A stretch of DNA of 64,000 nucleotides from Sphingobium psychrophilum (lineage in GTDB: Bacteria; Pseudomonadota; Alphaproteobacteria; Sphingomonadales; Sphingomonadaceae): NCBI RefSeq assembly GCF_012927105.1, contig NZ_JABBFV010000010.1, forward strand, positions 62,001-126,000, read 5' to 3'. This document shows, piece by piece, positions 18,259 through 27,354 of the stretch. Below the pieces are notes generated by a model, which was not told where the DNA came from, searched no databases, and saw only the letters and a list, made by a program, of their open reading frames with translations. Both the position numbers and the translations under genes were made by a program. Positions within the stretch are counted from its first letter, which is position 1; each line of letters begins with the position of its first letter.

Positions 18259-18375
18259 CCGTTCGTGCTGAGTAGGGGCTGAGCGAAGTCGAAGCCCCAT
18301 ATCGAAGCATCCATCCACGCTCAATCCTTCGATACGCCACTTCGACTTCGCTCAGTGGGTACTCAAGACGAACGG
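18259..18375. repeat. dispersed palindromic repeat, copy 2 (long form)
   Basis: About 117 bases with outer arms CCGTTCGTGCTGAGTAGGG and ACTCAAGACGAACGG and inner arms GAGCGAAGTCGAAG / CTTCGACTTCGCTC, plus the internal pair ATCGAAG / CTTCGAT. It lies between the polyprenyl synthase and TSUP genes, both leftward. Confidence 0.85.
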
Positions 18376-18425
18376 ACTATTGAAGTCAGTATCGCGACAG
18401 GAAACGAGCGAAACCACCCATCCCC

Positions 18426-19454
18426 TCAATAAGCGCGCGCTATAGCGAACTCCACCGCTTCGGTAAGGGCCGCTTTCGCCTTGCCGGCATCAAAGCGCCC
18501 CAGCGCGTCGATCGCCCGCTGGCCATAATGGCGCGCCCGCGCCAGCGTGTCGGCGATCGCGCCGGTCTGGCGCAACAACCCGGTCGCATGGGCCAGATCT
18601 TCATCGCCGATCTTGTGGCCCGCAATCGCCGCCTTCCAGAAGGCGCGATCCTGCTCCGATCCGCGCGCATAGGCCAGGATCACCGGCAACGTCACCTTGC
18701 CATCGCGGAAGTCATCGCCCGCATCCTTGCCCATGGTCGCGCCGTCCGATTCATAATCGATCGCGTCGTCGATCAACTGGAACGCTATCCCTAAATTGCG
18801 GCCATAGACGTCCAGCGCCTGCTCCTCGCCCTCGTCCCGGTCGGCGACCACCGCGGAAATGCGGCACGCTGCGGCGAACAGAGCGGCGGTCTTCGCGCCG
18901 ATGATATCCAGATACTGTTCTTCGCTGGTGTCGATCTTACGCTGGGCGGTCAGCTGGTTGACCTCGCCCTCGGCGATCACGGCAGACGCATTGGCCAGGA
19001 TCTTGAGCACCTTCAGGGACTCGGCTTCCACCATCAGCTCAAAGGAACGCGAGAAGAGGAAATCACCCACCAGCACGCTGGCGCTGTTGCCCCAGATGAT
19101 GTTGGCGGTCTTGCGCCCCCGCCGAAGCCCCGATCCGTCGACCACATCGTCATGCAGCAGCGTAGCGGTGTGGATGAACTCGACCGCAGCCGACAGTTTG
19201 TAATGGCGTGATCCGGCATAGCCGACCAGATCGGCGCAGGCCAAAGTCAGCATCGGCCGCAGCCGCTTGCCGCCGCCCGCTATAAGGTGGCCGGCCAGTT
19301 CCGGGATCAGCGGGATGCGCGACTGCATCCGGTCCAGAATCACGGCATTGACCTGGTTCATGCCGTCGGCGACGAGCGCCATGATGGGGGCGAGCGAAGG
19401 CGCGGCTGTGGCGCGGCCGATCGGGTGGACGTTACCGGGGGCAGGTGCTGTCAT
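18426..19454 (-). CDS. ispB: polyprenyl diphosphate synthase (octaprenyl/decaprenyl type)
   Basis: Trans-prenyl chain elongating enzyme that makes the long isoprenoid tail of ubiquinone. It has the first aspartate-rich motif LLHDDVVDGSGLRRG, the GNSASVLVGDFLF segment and the second motif QLIDDAIDYESD. 342 aa from the ATG at 19454 (MTAPAPGNVHPIG), the normal length; an upstream extension is not family-like. The exact chain length is not readable here (sphingomonads mainly make Q-10). Divergent from chorismate mutase. Confidence 0.88.
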   Translation of the reverse strand: MTAPAPGNVHPIGRATAAPSLAPIMALVADGMNQVNAVILDRMQSRIPLIPELAGHLIAGGGKRLRPMLTLACADLVGYAGSRHYKLSAAVEFIHTATLLHDDVVDGSGLRRGRKTANIIWGNSASVLVGDFLFSRSFELMVEAESLKVLKILANASAVIAEGEVNQLTAQRKIDTSEEQYLDIIGAKTAALFAAACRISAVVADRDEGEEQALDVYGRNLGIAFQLIDDAIDYESDGATMGKDAGDDFRDGKVTLPVILAYARGSEQDRAFWKAAIAGHKIGDEDLAHATGLLRQTGAIADTLARARHYGQRAIDALGRFDAGKAKAALTEAVEFAIARAY

Positions 19455-19557
19455 GACCGCGCATGTGGCGATGCAAAATATGAAAGGCAAGCGGGAATAG
19501 CTTGCGCGACGCGCCGGATGCGGCAAAAAGCGCGCCATCTGGAACCGGAGGCCCCAC

Positions 19558-19836
19558 GTGGACGAGACTTTGAACCGCTATCGCGAAAGCATCGACAATA
19601 TCGACGCGGCGCTGGTGTTCATGTTGGCCGAACGGTTCAAGGTCACCCAGGCGGTCGGCGAGCATAAGGCGACTCACGATCTGCCCCCCGCCGATCCCGG
19701 CCGGGAGGAGCGCCAGATCACCCGTCTGCGCCAGTTGGCGCTCGACGCGAAGCTCGATCCCGACTTCACCGAAAAATTCCTGCGCTTCATCATCGACGAA
19801 GTGATCCGCCACCACGAGCAATTGCGCGAGGGCTGA
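19558..19836 (+). CDS. chorismate mutase (AroQ type)
   Basis: 92 aa all-helical AroQ-class chorismate mutase that converts chorismate to prephenate for Phe/Tyr synthesis. It shows the expected first helix (LNRYRESIDNIDAALVFMLAERFKV cut as Arg/Asp-rich helix 1, residues 5-29), a central GEHKA segment and the C-terminal FLRFIIDEVIRHHEQL. It starts with GTG at 19558, preceded by CCGGAGG. A stand-alone monofunctional enzyme, as usual for alphaproteobacteria. Confidence 0.9.
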   Translation: MDETLNRYRESIDNIDAALVFMLAERFKVTQAVGEHKATHDLPPADPGREERQITRLRQLALDAKLDPDFTEKFLRFIIDEVIRHHEQLREG

Positions 19837-19838
19837 TC

Positions 19839-19885
19839 GGGCCGGAATAGCGTACGCCTGCGAAAGCAGGAGTCCAGTCCGGCCC
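19839..19885. terminator. nested hairpin between convergent genes
   Basis: GGGCCGGA (19839-19846) pairs with TCCGGCCC (19878-19885), and inside lies CCTGCGAAAGCAGG (19857-19870). It sits exactly between chorismate mutase and the convergent cupin gene. There is no U-run, so it is a candidate bidirectional end structure or a fragment of a dispersed repeat. Confidence 0.45.
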
Positions 19886-19926
19886 TCGACCTGGCTCTTG
19901 CCTGTGTGCGAGCACACGGCGCTGAA

Positions 19927-20871
19927 TCACCCCGCCGGATAGCCCTCATACCCGACATTGGGCCAATGAAATCCGGTATAGGTCAGCATGGTCGCGAAAC
20001 TCTCCAACCGCACCTGATGCCACCAGCCTATGGGCACGAACAGCAGGTCGCCCGGCGTCAGCAGCACCTCATAGCGCAGCACGTCCCGCGCCTGCGGATA
20101 GAGCGCCAGCCGCGCCTCGTCGGTGACGTCGCGCACCTCGCTGAAAACATGGGCCTTGTGCGCCAGCCGCCGGGTCTGGGACGGCGGGATCAGGATCACG
20201 CGCTTGGTCCCCGTAACCTGCGCCAGCATATTGTTGGTCAGGTCGAAATGCAGCGGCGTAAACGTGCCTTCTCCGCCAATCCACAGCATCCCCGGCGCGC
20301 GCGTGAGATAGGCGTTAAGATGCCCCAGGTCGGCTTGGAGCGGGGCCAGCGCCGGACCGTTGGCTGCGCTGTTATAGGCAGTCAGATAGGCGTTGTTGCC
20401 GCCATGACGCACCATCGCGATGAAGTCGCGGAAGCGGCCCCGCATCTTGTGCCGGTCCTTGGCCAGTTCATAATCGGCGGCCCGCGACCGGTCGCCCTGA
20501 AATTCGATCATCGCGTCGCCGACCGTTTCGGCGAGATAGTCGGGCGTCCATAGGTCCAGCGCGGGCCACCCCGCCATCGCGCCCTTGATGAGCACCGGCC
20601 GTCCGGGCGCGTAAAAGCTGTGCAGGAAATCCTCCCCCGACAGATGTTCCGCGGTCAGCAGGCCCGAAGCATAGGGCGACAAGGCGCGCTGCCGCTCCTG
20701 CACGTCGGCCAGCCAGTCGCGGCGTTTGAGCGCCAGCGCATCGTCGGGCGCTTGTGGCTTGGGGGCGGCCGTCGCTGGGCGGGGCGCTGCGCCAAAATCG
20801 ATCTGCCGCAGCGCCATCTGCATCCGCATGTCATGGGCCTGGGCGGGAAGGGAAGGCGGACGCTTGCTCAT
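19927..20871 (-). CDS. cupin-like (JmjC-type) Fe(II)/2-oxoglutarate oxygenase family protein
   Basis: 314 aa protein of the cupin_8/JmjC-like family. The double-stranded beta-helix core includes PVLIKGAMAGWPALDLWTPD, a metal-binding HxD (FTPLHFDLTNNMLAQV) and a late LFVPIGWWHQVRLES strand carrying the third His. These enzymes often hydroxylate proteins or small molecules, but the substrate is unknown. The N-terminal ~70 residues are a helical extension. Leftward and 80 bases after the DMT transporter, possibly co-transcribed. Confidence 0.8.
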   Translation of the reverse strand: MSKRPPSLPAQAHDMRMQMALRQIDFGAAPRPATAAPKPQAPDDALALKRRDWLADVQERQRALSPYASGLLTAEHLSGEDFLHSFYAPGRPVLIKGAMAGWPALDLWTPDYLAETVGDAMIEFQGDRSRAADYELAKDRHKMRGRFRDFIAMVRHGGNNAYLTAYNSAANGPALAPLQADLGHLNAYLTRAPGMLWIGGEGTFTPLHFDLTNNMLAQVTGTKRVILIPPSQTRRLAHKAHVFSEVRDVTDEARLALYPQARDVLRYEVLLTPGDLLFVPIGWWHQVRLESFATMLTYTGFHWPNVGYEGYPAG

Positions 20872-20951
20872 GGCACCCCTTATCGCGCGATCATGACAGC
20901 GCTATTGCAGAAGATGACGGTTCGGTGACGGGCTATCCCAACGCTGTGAAT

Positions 20952-21842
20952 TCAGGCCGGCTCGACCAGCGCCGCCTTCTTGCCCTGCGACCGCCCCAAC
21001 AACACGCCACCCAGCGCCAATGCGAATCCGACAAGCTGGACCGGCCCCAGCCGCTCCTCGAACAACAGCCATGCCTCGATCGCGGCCAGCGGCGGGACCA
21101 GCAGCAACAGCATCGACATGCGCGTCGGCCCCTGATGCCGCACCAGCCACACCAGCAGCGACAGCCCCGCCGCTGACAGCCCCAGCACCGACCAGCCAAG
21201 CCCGATCCACAATATCGGCGCATTGTCCCAGCGATATTCCCCCACGATCAGCGTCGCAGCGATCGCCACCAGTGCCCCGCCCAGATTCTGCGCCGCGCCC
21301 GACATCAAAATCGGGTCGCCCGCAATCTGGCCGCGCTGGATCAGCGTCCCGCCGGTCATGGCGATCACCGCGATAACACCCGCGACCACCGGGATCAGCC
21401 CGATCGCCCCCGCGCCGCTCCGCTCCAGCGCGGGCAGCAGCACGCACACCACTCCGCCGATCGCGATCGCCAGGCCCGCCCAGTTACGCCCTGGCAACCG
21501 CTCGCCCAACAACGCGACGCTCGCCACCGCTACCATCAGCGGCTGCGTCGCGCCCAGCAGCGACATGATCCCGGCTGGCATCCCGCGGCTCACCGCCCAC
21601 CAACTGACGGTCAGGTACAATCCATGCAGCATCGCCCCGGCCGCCAGATGCAGTCCCAGCCGCCGGCCCCGCGGCCACCCCTGCCGCGCATAGAGCGCCG
21701 CGCCGCCCAGCAGCAGAGTCGTTGCGGTCAGCCGCACCGCCAGGATCAACTCCGGCGCGCCATGCGGCACTACCGCCCGCGCGACGATGAAGCCGGTTGA
21801 CCAGATCAGGACGAACAGGATGGACGCGACAATACCGAACAT
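20952..21842 (-). CDS. DMT-superfamily transporter (EamA family)
   Basis: 296 aa, ten predicted membrane helices in two EamA repeats (first repeat begins LFVLIWSTGFIVARAVVP; second GVIAVIAMTGGTLIQRG). Members export amino acids or metabolites. The ATG at 21842 (MFGIVASILF) is chosen because AAGGCGGCGG precedes it; a TTG at 21887 would add 15 residues. The substrate is not inferable. Confidence 0.88.
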   Translation of the reverse strand: MFGIVASILFVLIWSTGFIVARAVVPHGAPELILAVRLTATTLLLGGAALYARQGWPRGRRLGLHLAAGAMLHGLYLTVSWWAVSRGMPAGIMSLLGATQPLMVAVASVALLGERLPGRNWAGLAIAIGGVVCVLLPALERSGAGAIGLIPVVAGVIAVIAMTGGTLIQRGQIAGDPILMSGAAQNLGGALVAIAATLIVGEYRWDNAPILWIGLGWSVLGLSAAGLSLLVWLVRHQGPTRMSMLLLLVPPLAAIEAWLLFEERLGPVQLVGFALALGGVLLGRSQGKKAALVEPA

Positions 21843-21983
21843 CCGCCGCCTTTGAAGGAAGGGCAGGGCGATGTCGAGCAGGCGCAAAGGAGGATGGACG
21901 GAGGTTTGCCCTCTCGCCCCGGTCCATCAGGCGGGTAGGCAGGCGATCCGCCTTGGTTATCGCGGCGGCGTCGTCTCCTGCGA

Positions 21984-22208
21984 TTAGGGGATAAGGGCCA
22001 TCGTCGCCGCCTGGATCATCTGCCGGTGCGCGTCACTGCCGCGCGCCACGTCCGGCCAAGGCTGGCCGGTCGCCGATCCGCGGCTCTCATGCCATATCTT
22101 GCCGGCGACAAGGTCGATCTCCTCGTCTGTGGGCTGATGTCGGTCAGCCAGGCATCGCATCAAAAGTGCATGAAAAATCTCGCCGGAATTCGTCTGAATG
22201 CGGTCCAT
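21984..22208 (-). CDS. small conserved-looking hypothetical protein
   Basis: 74 aa, soluble, with codon use like its neighbours. A good Shine-Dalgarno AGGAGAGG sits 9 bases before the ATG at 22208 (MDRIQTNSGEIF), which supports expression; another ATG six bases upstream is too close to it. It holds no motif I recognise. It is rich in Ala, Asp and His in the C-terminal half (ARGSDAHRQMIQAATMAL). It sits between ccmB and the DMT transporter on the same strand. Confidence 0.55.
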   Translation of the reverse strand: MDRIQTNSGEIFHALLMRCLADRHQPTDEEIDLVAGKIWHESRGSATGQPWPDVARGSDAHRQMIQAATMALIP

Positions 22209-22308
22209 GGGCATCCTCTCCTGGCTTCGATGTTTCTCGAATGCCGTGGCGGCAGATGCCCGATTTCCCGCCGTTCGTCAATGAAGGGGGGCGCGCGCCG
22301 CGAAATGC

Positions 22309-22956
22309 CTATTCCCGCCCGGCCCGGATCGCCGCCCCGCCCGCGAACGGCGTGATCGCCACCAGCAGCAGCGACGCCGCGCCCAGGAACTTCAGCGCCG
22401 CGCCGCTGCCATCGCCCAGCGTCCCCGCGCCAAAGATCAGCAGCGGCACCGCCAGCGGCAGCGCCAGCAACCCGGCCAGCGCCCCGCTCGATCGCAGCCC
22501 GGCGGTCAGCGTCGCGACCAGCAGCCCCAGCGCCGCCAGCGCGGGCGTTCCGATCAACAGCCCGATCTCCAGTCGCACGATGATCGCGCCGTCCAGCTTC
22601 AGCAGCGCTGCGGCGGGCAAAGTGGCGATCATCAGCGGCGGGCCGAAGCCCAGCCAGTGCGCCGCCAGCCGCGCGATTACGACCATTTCCTCGCCAATGC
22701 CGCGCAGCGCGATCTGGTCCAGCACGCCGCCATCCCTGTCCGGCGTGACCAGCCTATCGACCGGCAGCAGGCTGGCGAGCAGCGCGGCGATCCACAGCAT
22801 CCCGCCCCCGGTCCGCCCCAGCAGCGCCGCATCCGGCCCGACCGCAAAGGGATAGAGGCTGGCGACCAGCAGCAGGAAGGCGACCGGCAGCCACAGCCCT
22901 GCCGATGCCCAGGCCTGGCGCAAATCCCGCGCGGCGAGCAGCCAGAGCAGCCTCAT
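22309..22956 (-). CDS. ccmB: heme exporter protein B (cytochrome c maturation permease)
   Basis: 215 aa hydrophobic permease subunit of the CcmAB ABC transporter required to release holo-CcmE during cytochrome c maturation. It starts MRLLWLLAARDLRQAW and shows six membrane segments, with the conserved DRDGGVLDQI loop near residues 70-80. Its ATG at 22956 overlaps the ccmA stop (ATGA), so the pair is coupled. No ccmC, ccmD or ccmE follows; those must be elsewhere. Confidence 0.93.
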   Translation of the reverse strand: MRLLWLLAARDLRQAWASAGLWLPVAFLLLVASLYPFAVGPDAALLGRTGGGMLWIAALLASLLPVDRLVTPDRDGGVLDQIALRGIGEEMVVIARLAAHWLGFGPPLMIATLPAAALLKLDGAIIVRLEIGLLIGTPALAALGLLVATLTAGLRSSGALAGLLALPLAVPLLIFGAGTLGDGSGAALKFLGAASLLLVAITPFAGGAAIRAGRE

Positions 22957-23552
22957 GCCGCCTCTTCCCCGTAATCGGCCAGCGCCAGCGTAACCGGCGC
23001 ATCGATCGGCAGCGGCTGGTGCGACGCGGCCAGCACGATTCCGCCCGCCGCCAAATGCGCTGCCACCGCGGCACCCAGCAGCGCTGTCGACGCCGTGTCG
23101 AGCCCATTGCCTGGTTCGTCCAGCAGCCATACGCCAGCGCCGCTGGCGATCACCCGCGCCAGCATCGCCCGCTTGCGCTGCCCGGTGGACAGCATCCGCA
23201 CCGGCACGTCGGCCAGCGGCGTCAACGCCATGGCGTCCAGCGCGCGGGCGACGGCTTGCCCATCGGCCCGGTCCAGTTTAGCCCAGAAATCCAGCGCCCG
23301 CGCCAGCGGCGCCTCCATGTCCAGCGCCAGCCGCTCGTCGGTCAGCGCGATGCTACCCGTCCGCTCCACCGTACCGGCAAAGGCGGGCAGCAGCCCGGCG
23401 ACGACCCGCAACAGGCTGGACTTGCCCACGCCATTGGGGCCGGTCAGCAACGCGCCGCCGCCCGCCGCCAGCGCCAGGTTGACGCCCCGGAACAGCATCC
23501 GCCCCCCGCGCAGGCAGGCCAGGTTGGTCAGGCGCAGCGCCGCCCCGGTCAT
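22953..23552 (-). CDS. ccmA: heme exporter ATP-binding protein A
   Basis: 199 aa ABC ATPase partner of CcmB. Walker A is GPNGVGKSSLLR (about residues 38-49), the signature loop is LSTGQRKRAMLAR and Walker B VWLLDEPGNGLD. Short length and the N-terminal RGGRMLFRGVNLAL are typical of CcmA. It overlaps both neighbours: its start lies in the end of the metallopeptidase gene (ATGA at 23549-23552) and its end in the ccmB start. Confidence 0.94.
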   Translation of the reverse strand: MTGAALRLTNLACLRGGRMLFRGVNLALAAGGGALLTGPNGVGKSSLLRVVAGLLPAFAGTVERTGSIALTDERLALDMEAPLARALDFWAKLDRADGQAVARALDAMALTPLADVPVRMLSTGQRKRAMLARVIASGAGVWLLDEPGNGLDTASTALLGAAVAAHLAAGGIVLAASHQPLPIDAPVTLALADYGEEAA

Positions 23553-23956
23553 GAGGCGACCATATCCTCCAGCACATGCATGTCGATGTCGGACAGGCCG
23601 AAATGATGGCCGATCTCATGCACAACGACATGGGTGATGAGCGCGTCGAGCGGCACGCCGGTTTCGACCCATTCGTCCAGCAGCGGACGGCGGAACAGAT
23701 GGACGGTCGGGGGTATGTCCCCGGTCTGCGCCTCTTGCCCCACCGGACGGCCGCTATACAGGCCGGTCAGCCCAAACGGGTCGTCAATCTCCATCTCCTT
23801 CAAGATGTCCGCGGGCGCGAACTCCTCCACGAACAGGACGACATCGGACAGATGCGCGTTGAACGGGTCAGGCAGGCGACTGAGCGCTTCCAATGCGAGC
23901 GCCTCGATCTCCTGGGGGGTTGGGGCGAAGCGGGGCGGTTGACCGGGATGCGACAT
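23549..23956 (-). CDS. zincin-like metallopeptidase family protein
   Basis: 135 aa protein of the small acidic metallopeptidase family (DUF1025-type zincins). It has the metal-binding HExxH as [14 protein letters not shown] near residues 112-125 and family-typical text such as [10 protein letters not shown]. The ATG at 23956 ([10 protein letters not shown]) is chosen over an in-frame ATG 18 bases upstream. Its stop overlaps ccmA, so it heads a three-gene coupled unit with the heme exporter. The peptidase substrate is unknown. Confidence 0.85.
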   Translation of the reverse strand: MSHPGQPPRFAPTPQEIEALALEALSRLPDPFNAHLSDVVLFVEEFAPADILKEMEIDDPFGLTGLYSGRPVGQEAQTGDIPPTVHLFRRPLLDEWVETGVPLDALITHVVVHEIGHHFGLSDIDMHVLEDMVAS

Positions 23957-23996
23957 GCCTGCCACATACCGCATGGTATTTCATGAGGATAGGGAC

Positions 23997-24287
23997 ATGA
24001 TTGGTAAACTCAGCGAAGAGGATCGCGCCGTGGCGTTGGCCGAACTGCCGCAATGGACCGCCGTGGCGGAGCCGGACGGGATATCGCGCCGCTTCACCTT
24101 CACCGATTTCGTCGGCGCTTTCGGCTTCATGACGCGGGTCGCGATCTTGGCCGAAAAGGCGGATCATCATCCTGAATGGTCCAACGTCTATAACCGGGTG
24201 GATATCATTCTCACCACCCATGACGCCGGCGGCCTGTCGCAACGCGACATCGCTCTCGCCCACGCGATCGACGCGCTGGCGCACTAA
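23997..24287 (+). CDS. phhB: 4a-hydroxytetrahydrobiopterin dehydratase (PCD/DCoH)
   Basis: 96 aa pterin-4a-carbinolamine dehydratase, which recycles the pterin cofactor after aromatic amino acid hydroxylation. It has the family block [20 protein letters not shown](S) with the active-site His pair, and [14 protein letters not shown]. The start is ATG 23997, with GAGG/AGGG upstream. No phenylalanine hydroxylase is adjacent, so a role with another enzyme is possible. Divergent from the metallopeptidase. Confidence 0.93.
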   Translation: MIGKLSEEDRAVALAELPQWTAVAEPDGISRRFTFTDFVGAFGFMTRVAILAEKADHHPEWSNVYNRVDIILTTHDAGGLSQRDIALAHAIDALAH

Positions 24288-24325
24288 GGTCGCTGAATAA
24301 AATGGACAACTCTGGTTTAAATCAT

Positions 24326-24439
24326 CCGTTCGCCCTGAGTAGCCATTGAGCTTGTCGAAATGGCGTATCGAAGGATGTCGCGCAGCGTGCCTTCGATACG
24401 GGCCTTCGACTGCGCTCAGTCCCTACTCAGGACGAACGG
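24326..24439. repeat. dispersed palindromic repeat, copy 3 (long form)
   Basis: Outer arms CCGTTCGCCCTGAGTAG and CTACTCAGGACGAACGG, inner pair GTATCGAAGGAT / CCTTCGATACGG. It lies between the convergent phhB and lipoprotein genes, where it could form a strong hairpin in either transcript. Confidence 0.88.
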
Positions 24440-24459
24440 TTATTTAAAGTTGCCAAGCC

Positions 24460-24972
24460 TTAATAGTTCGACACGCCCTCGATCCGCTCCTCATAGCCGC
24501 GCAACGCCGCCGTCACCGATCGATCGCCCGCATAGCGCCGCCGCAACATCGCCAGCTTGGCATCGGTGCCGCTGCACAATTCGGCGATATTCTCGGCGAT
24601 ATAGGCGCGCCGTTCCGCATCATAGGGTTCTTCGCCGCGGAAATGGTCGCACCCGTCGCGGTCCACCATGAAGGTGGTGACTTCCTGCGGGAAGGGCAGG
24701 GCCGACCCGCCATCATCCGACGGCGGCAGGTCCAGCGCGTTGCGCGGCGCTGGCTGCGCGCGCACCGTCACGACCGGCGACGCCTTCACTGGCGCGACGA
24801 CGGGTTCGACGGGGGGCAGCAGGGGGGCGGGTTCCGGCGCGATCGTGGCGACGGTTGTGATCGGTTGCGACGGGCCATTGTCGGCCTGCGCACTGTCTGC
24901 GGACGAGTCGCGACAGCCGGCGACCAAGGCCAGCATCAGTACCACAGGAACCAGACCCAAACGCCCGCTCAC
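24460..24972 (-). CDS. hypothetical lipoprotein downstream of patatin gene
   Basis: 170 aa with an N-terminal lipoprotein signal (MSGRLGLVPVVLMLALVAGC; lipobox LVAGC, acylated Cys20), a Pro/Val-rich linker (residues 40-80) and a C-terminal helical domain containing GCDHFRGEEPYDAERRAYI. No known family recognised. Its start overlaps the end of the patatin gene (ATGA at 24969-24972), so the two are translated together. A membrane-tethered partner of the patatin protein is a reasonable guess only. Confidence 0.8.
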   Translation of the reverse strand: MSGRLGLVPVVLMLALVAGCRDSSADSAQADNGPSQPITTVATIAPEPAPLLPPVEPVVAPVKASPVVTVRAQPAPRNALDLPPSDDGGSALPFPQEVTTFMVDRDGCDHFRGEEPYDAERRAYIAENIAELCSGTDAKLAMLRRRYAGDRSVTAALRGYEERIEGVSNY

Positions 24973-27302
24973 CCGATCTCCTTCCGCAAGCTGGCGATTA
25001 AATCGGCTACATGGGGCAGCCGCGACTCTTCTTCGTCCAGGATCGCCAGAAACGCCGCCCGCCTATAGTCCGCCAGCGTTTCGGGCGAAAGACGGCTTGC
25101 TGCGGGCATTGCCGAAATCACGATGTCCAGAAGCCGCTCGGCACCGTGCAGCCGGCCCCACAGATAGTCATTCTCGCGATAGACCCTGCTAAAGAACGCA
25201 CCGAAGTTGTTGAATTCAATGCCCTTGAGTGTCGCACTCGCGCCGCCGCTACGGATTGCGCCGCAATCCTCCGGCGAAATCCGGTCGACCTTGACTGGAT
25301 CATATTCATCCAGAGTGTCACCCTGGAGCAACGGTAGCGTAGCGATATCGGTGAAAGGGAAACCCAGATAGGCGAGCAGCATCGTGCGCCGCCCCGCCTT
25401 GGGCAGCGCCGCCAGCGCTTCGGCCAGCATCAGGTCGGCTGCCTCGTCCCGCGCTTTCAGCCCGCGCGCCTGCGCCACCGCGGCCAGCGCCGTGGCGGCA
25501 TCCGTCGGCACCGCCTTGGCCGCCGCGACGACGTCGGCGTCATGGAAATCGCTATCCTCGCATTCGGCATAGAGCGTCAGCGCGCCATAGATGGCGTCGT
25601 GCATCCCCAGCACCGCGGGATCGTCGACTTGTGCCGCCAGTTCCAGCGTATCGGCCAGCCGCCGCGCCAGATAGCGCAGGCGGCGGATGCGGAAGGCCAG
25701 GTCATGGGCGCGAAAGGAGGCGACGGGGGCGGAGGCCGAACCGCTCTCCGCGCTTAACTGGTCCGCGCCATTCTTGCGAATATCGGCCCAGATCGCCTGA
25801 CGATAGCTTTCGCGCATCATCGCGCTGTCCTCGCCGCTCAGGCGGAACAGCAGCGAGCAGAGCGATTCGACGATGCCCGATAATTTGAGATGGCCATAGG
25901 CCGGATAGGCGAAGCCCGCCGCGCTCGCCGCCCGCTGCTGCGCCTTGGCGCGCCAGGCGGACAGGCGTGCGGGCGTCGGCCGGTCCAGAAACAGCATCTT
26001 GCCGATCGCGCTTTCTACCTCCGCCTCGATGCCTGGGCGCAGCGCGTCCAAGATACGCCGCATCCTCCGGATGCGCGTGCTGTGCCGGTCGATCGCCTCC
26101 AGATTGTCGCGGATCGGCTGTTCGCGCGGAATGTCCGACAGCGCACCGAAAATGGTGCGGAAGAAACCGGGCAGCGGTGTGTCCGCCCCGGTCGGCGCAT
26201 CCTGCTGCTCGCCTTCCTTGTTCAGGCGGATGGAACGGTGCCCCGGCTTGGGATCGATATAGACGAAGCGCCGGTCCACCTCGCGCCGCGACGGCCGATT
26301 ACGCAGCGCGCCGATCGCCTGGGCGAAGGGGGCGTTGGCCAGCACCGACCCGTCGATCAGGACCGCGTCCTCCGCCGTCCCGCGCGCGGCATGGCGGGGC
26401 AGGGCGCGGCCCAGAAAGGCGTCGCGCGTCGGCCATGCGCGATGGCGGCGTTTGAGCACCCGGTCCAGCTCGCGCACGGTGAAGGGCGGGAAGGCGCCGG
26501 GGAAGCTGGCGGTCGCGCGCGCCGCAAACACCAGTTCGGCCGGATCGGCGAACGGCCGCTCCCCCCGCCCGCGCGCCTTGAAACCGATCGACAGCCGATG
26601 TTCCGTCTCGATCACCTGCGCCGGGCTGTTGAGGTTCAGGCTTTGCGGATGCCCTTCGAAATCGGTGACGGTCACGAACAGGTCGAGGGGATGCCCGTCG
26701 GGCAGCAGCGGCGGCCCATTCCCCGACGCCGCCATCGCATCGAAGGCATCGATCAACATGGTGGAGAATATTTCCCCGCCAAAGGGCGGCTCGAACCAGC
26801 GCGACCGGATGAAGCGGGACAGCTTCATCCGCACTTCCTCGCGCGTGTCCGGGGCTACGGTGCGCTCCACCGCATCGCCCGGCCGCCGCGCCGCCATCCA
26901 CACGAGCGGCGTCGCCCAGAATTTGGTCATGGCGCGGGCCGGGCGCGCATCGGGGTCCAGCAACCGGTCGACATCGGCATTGTCCAGCCACATGGTCGTC
27001 AACGGCTCCAGCGACTGGCCCGTCTCGATCGCCTGCGCCAGGAAGATGCCGTTGATACCGCCCGCGCTGGCCCCCGCTATGATGTCGGGCATGACGCGCA
27101 GCCGAACGCCGCTCGCCGCCTCCATCGCCGCCAGCACCTGCGCATAGACCGCCTCGCTGCCGCCGCTGGCCGGCACGCCTTCATGGAAGGCGCGGCTGGC
27201 GCGGGCCAGATGCCACACCTCCTTGGTGATGCCATGCATGTAGATCGCCAGGCTGATGCCGCCATAGCAGACCAGCGCAAGCCGCAATTCCCGCTCCTTC
27301 AT
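24969..27302 (-). CDS. patatin-like phospholipase family protein (large, DUF3376 type)
   Basis: 777 aa. The N-terminal patatin domain has the oxyanion-hole loop CYGGISLAIYMHG (about 12-24), the nucleophile serine in GASAGGINGIFLA (GxSxG, near 78) and the catalytic Asp in LIDGSVLANAPFAQ (near 315). The C-terminal ~400 residues are helical and match the large DUF3376-containing bacterial patatins. It probably acts as a lipid acyl hydrolase; no signal peptide, so cytoplasmic or peripheral. It starts MKERELRLAL at 27302 and is coupled to the downstream lipoprotein. Confidence 0.85.
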   Translation of the reverse strand: MKERELRLALVCYGGISLAIYMHGITKEVWHLARASRAFHEGVPASGGSEAVYAQVLAAMEAASGVRLRVMPDIIAGASAGGINGIFLAQAIETGQSLEPLTTMWLDNADVDRLLDPDARPARAMTKFWATPLVWMAARRPGDAVERTVAPDTREEVRMKLSRFIRSRWFEPPFGGEIFSTMLIDAFDAMAASGNGPPLLPDGHPLDLFVTVTDFEGHPQSLNLNSPAQVIETEHRLSIGFKARGRGERPFADPAELVFAARATASFPGAFPPFTVRELDRVLKRRHRAWPTRDAFLGRALPRHAARGTAEDAVLIDGSVLANAPFAQAIGALRNRPSRREVDRRFVYIDPKPGHRSIRLNKEGEQQDAPTGADTPLPGFFRTIFGALSDIPREQPIRDNLEAIDRHSTRIRRMRRILDALRPGIEAEVESAIGKMLFLDRPTPARLSAWRAKAQQRAASAAGFAYPAYGHLKLSGIVESLCSLLFRLSGEDSAMMRESYRQAIWADIRKNGADQLSAESGSASAPVASFRAHDLAFRIRRLRYLARRLADTLELAAQVDDPAVLGMHDAIYGALTLYAECEDSDFHDADVVAAAKAVPTDAATALAAVAQARGLKARDEAADLMLAEALAALPKAGRRTMLLAYLGFPFTDIATLPLLQGDTLDEYDPVKVDRISPEDCGAIRSGGASATLKGIEFNNFGAFFSRVYRENDYLWGRLHGAERLLDIVISAMPAASRLSPETLADYRRAAFLAILDEEESRLPHVADLIASLRKEIG

Positions 27303-27354
27303 GGGGCGAACGTCGCAGAGGGTGGCGGACTTGTCGAGGCCGACAAGCCAAGTT

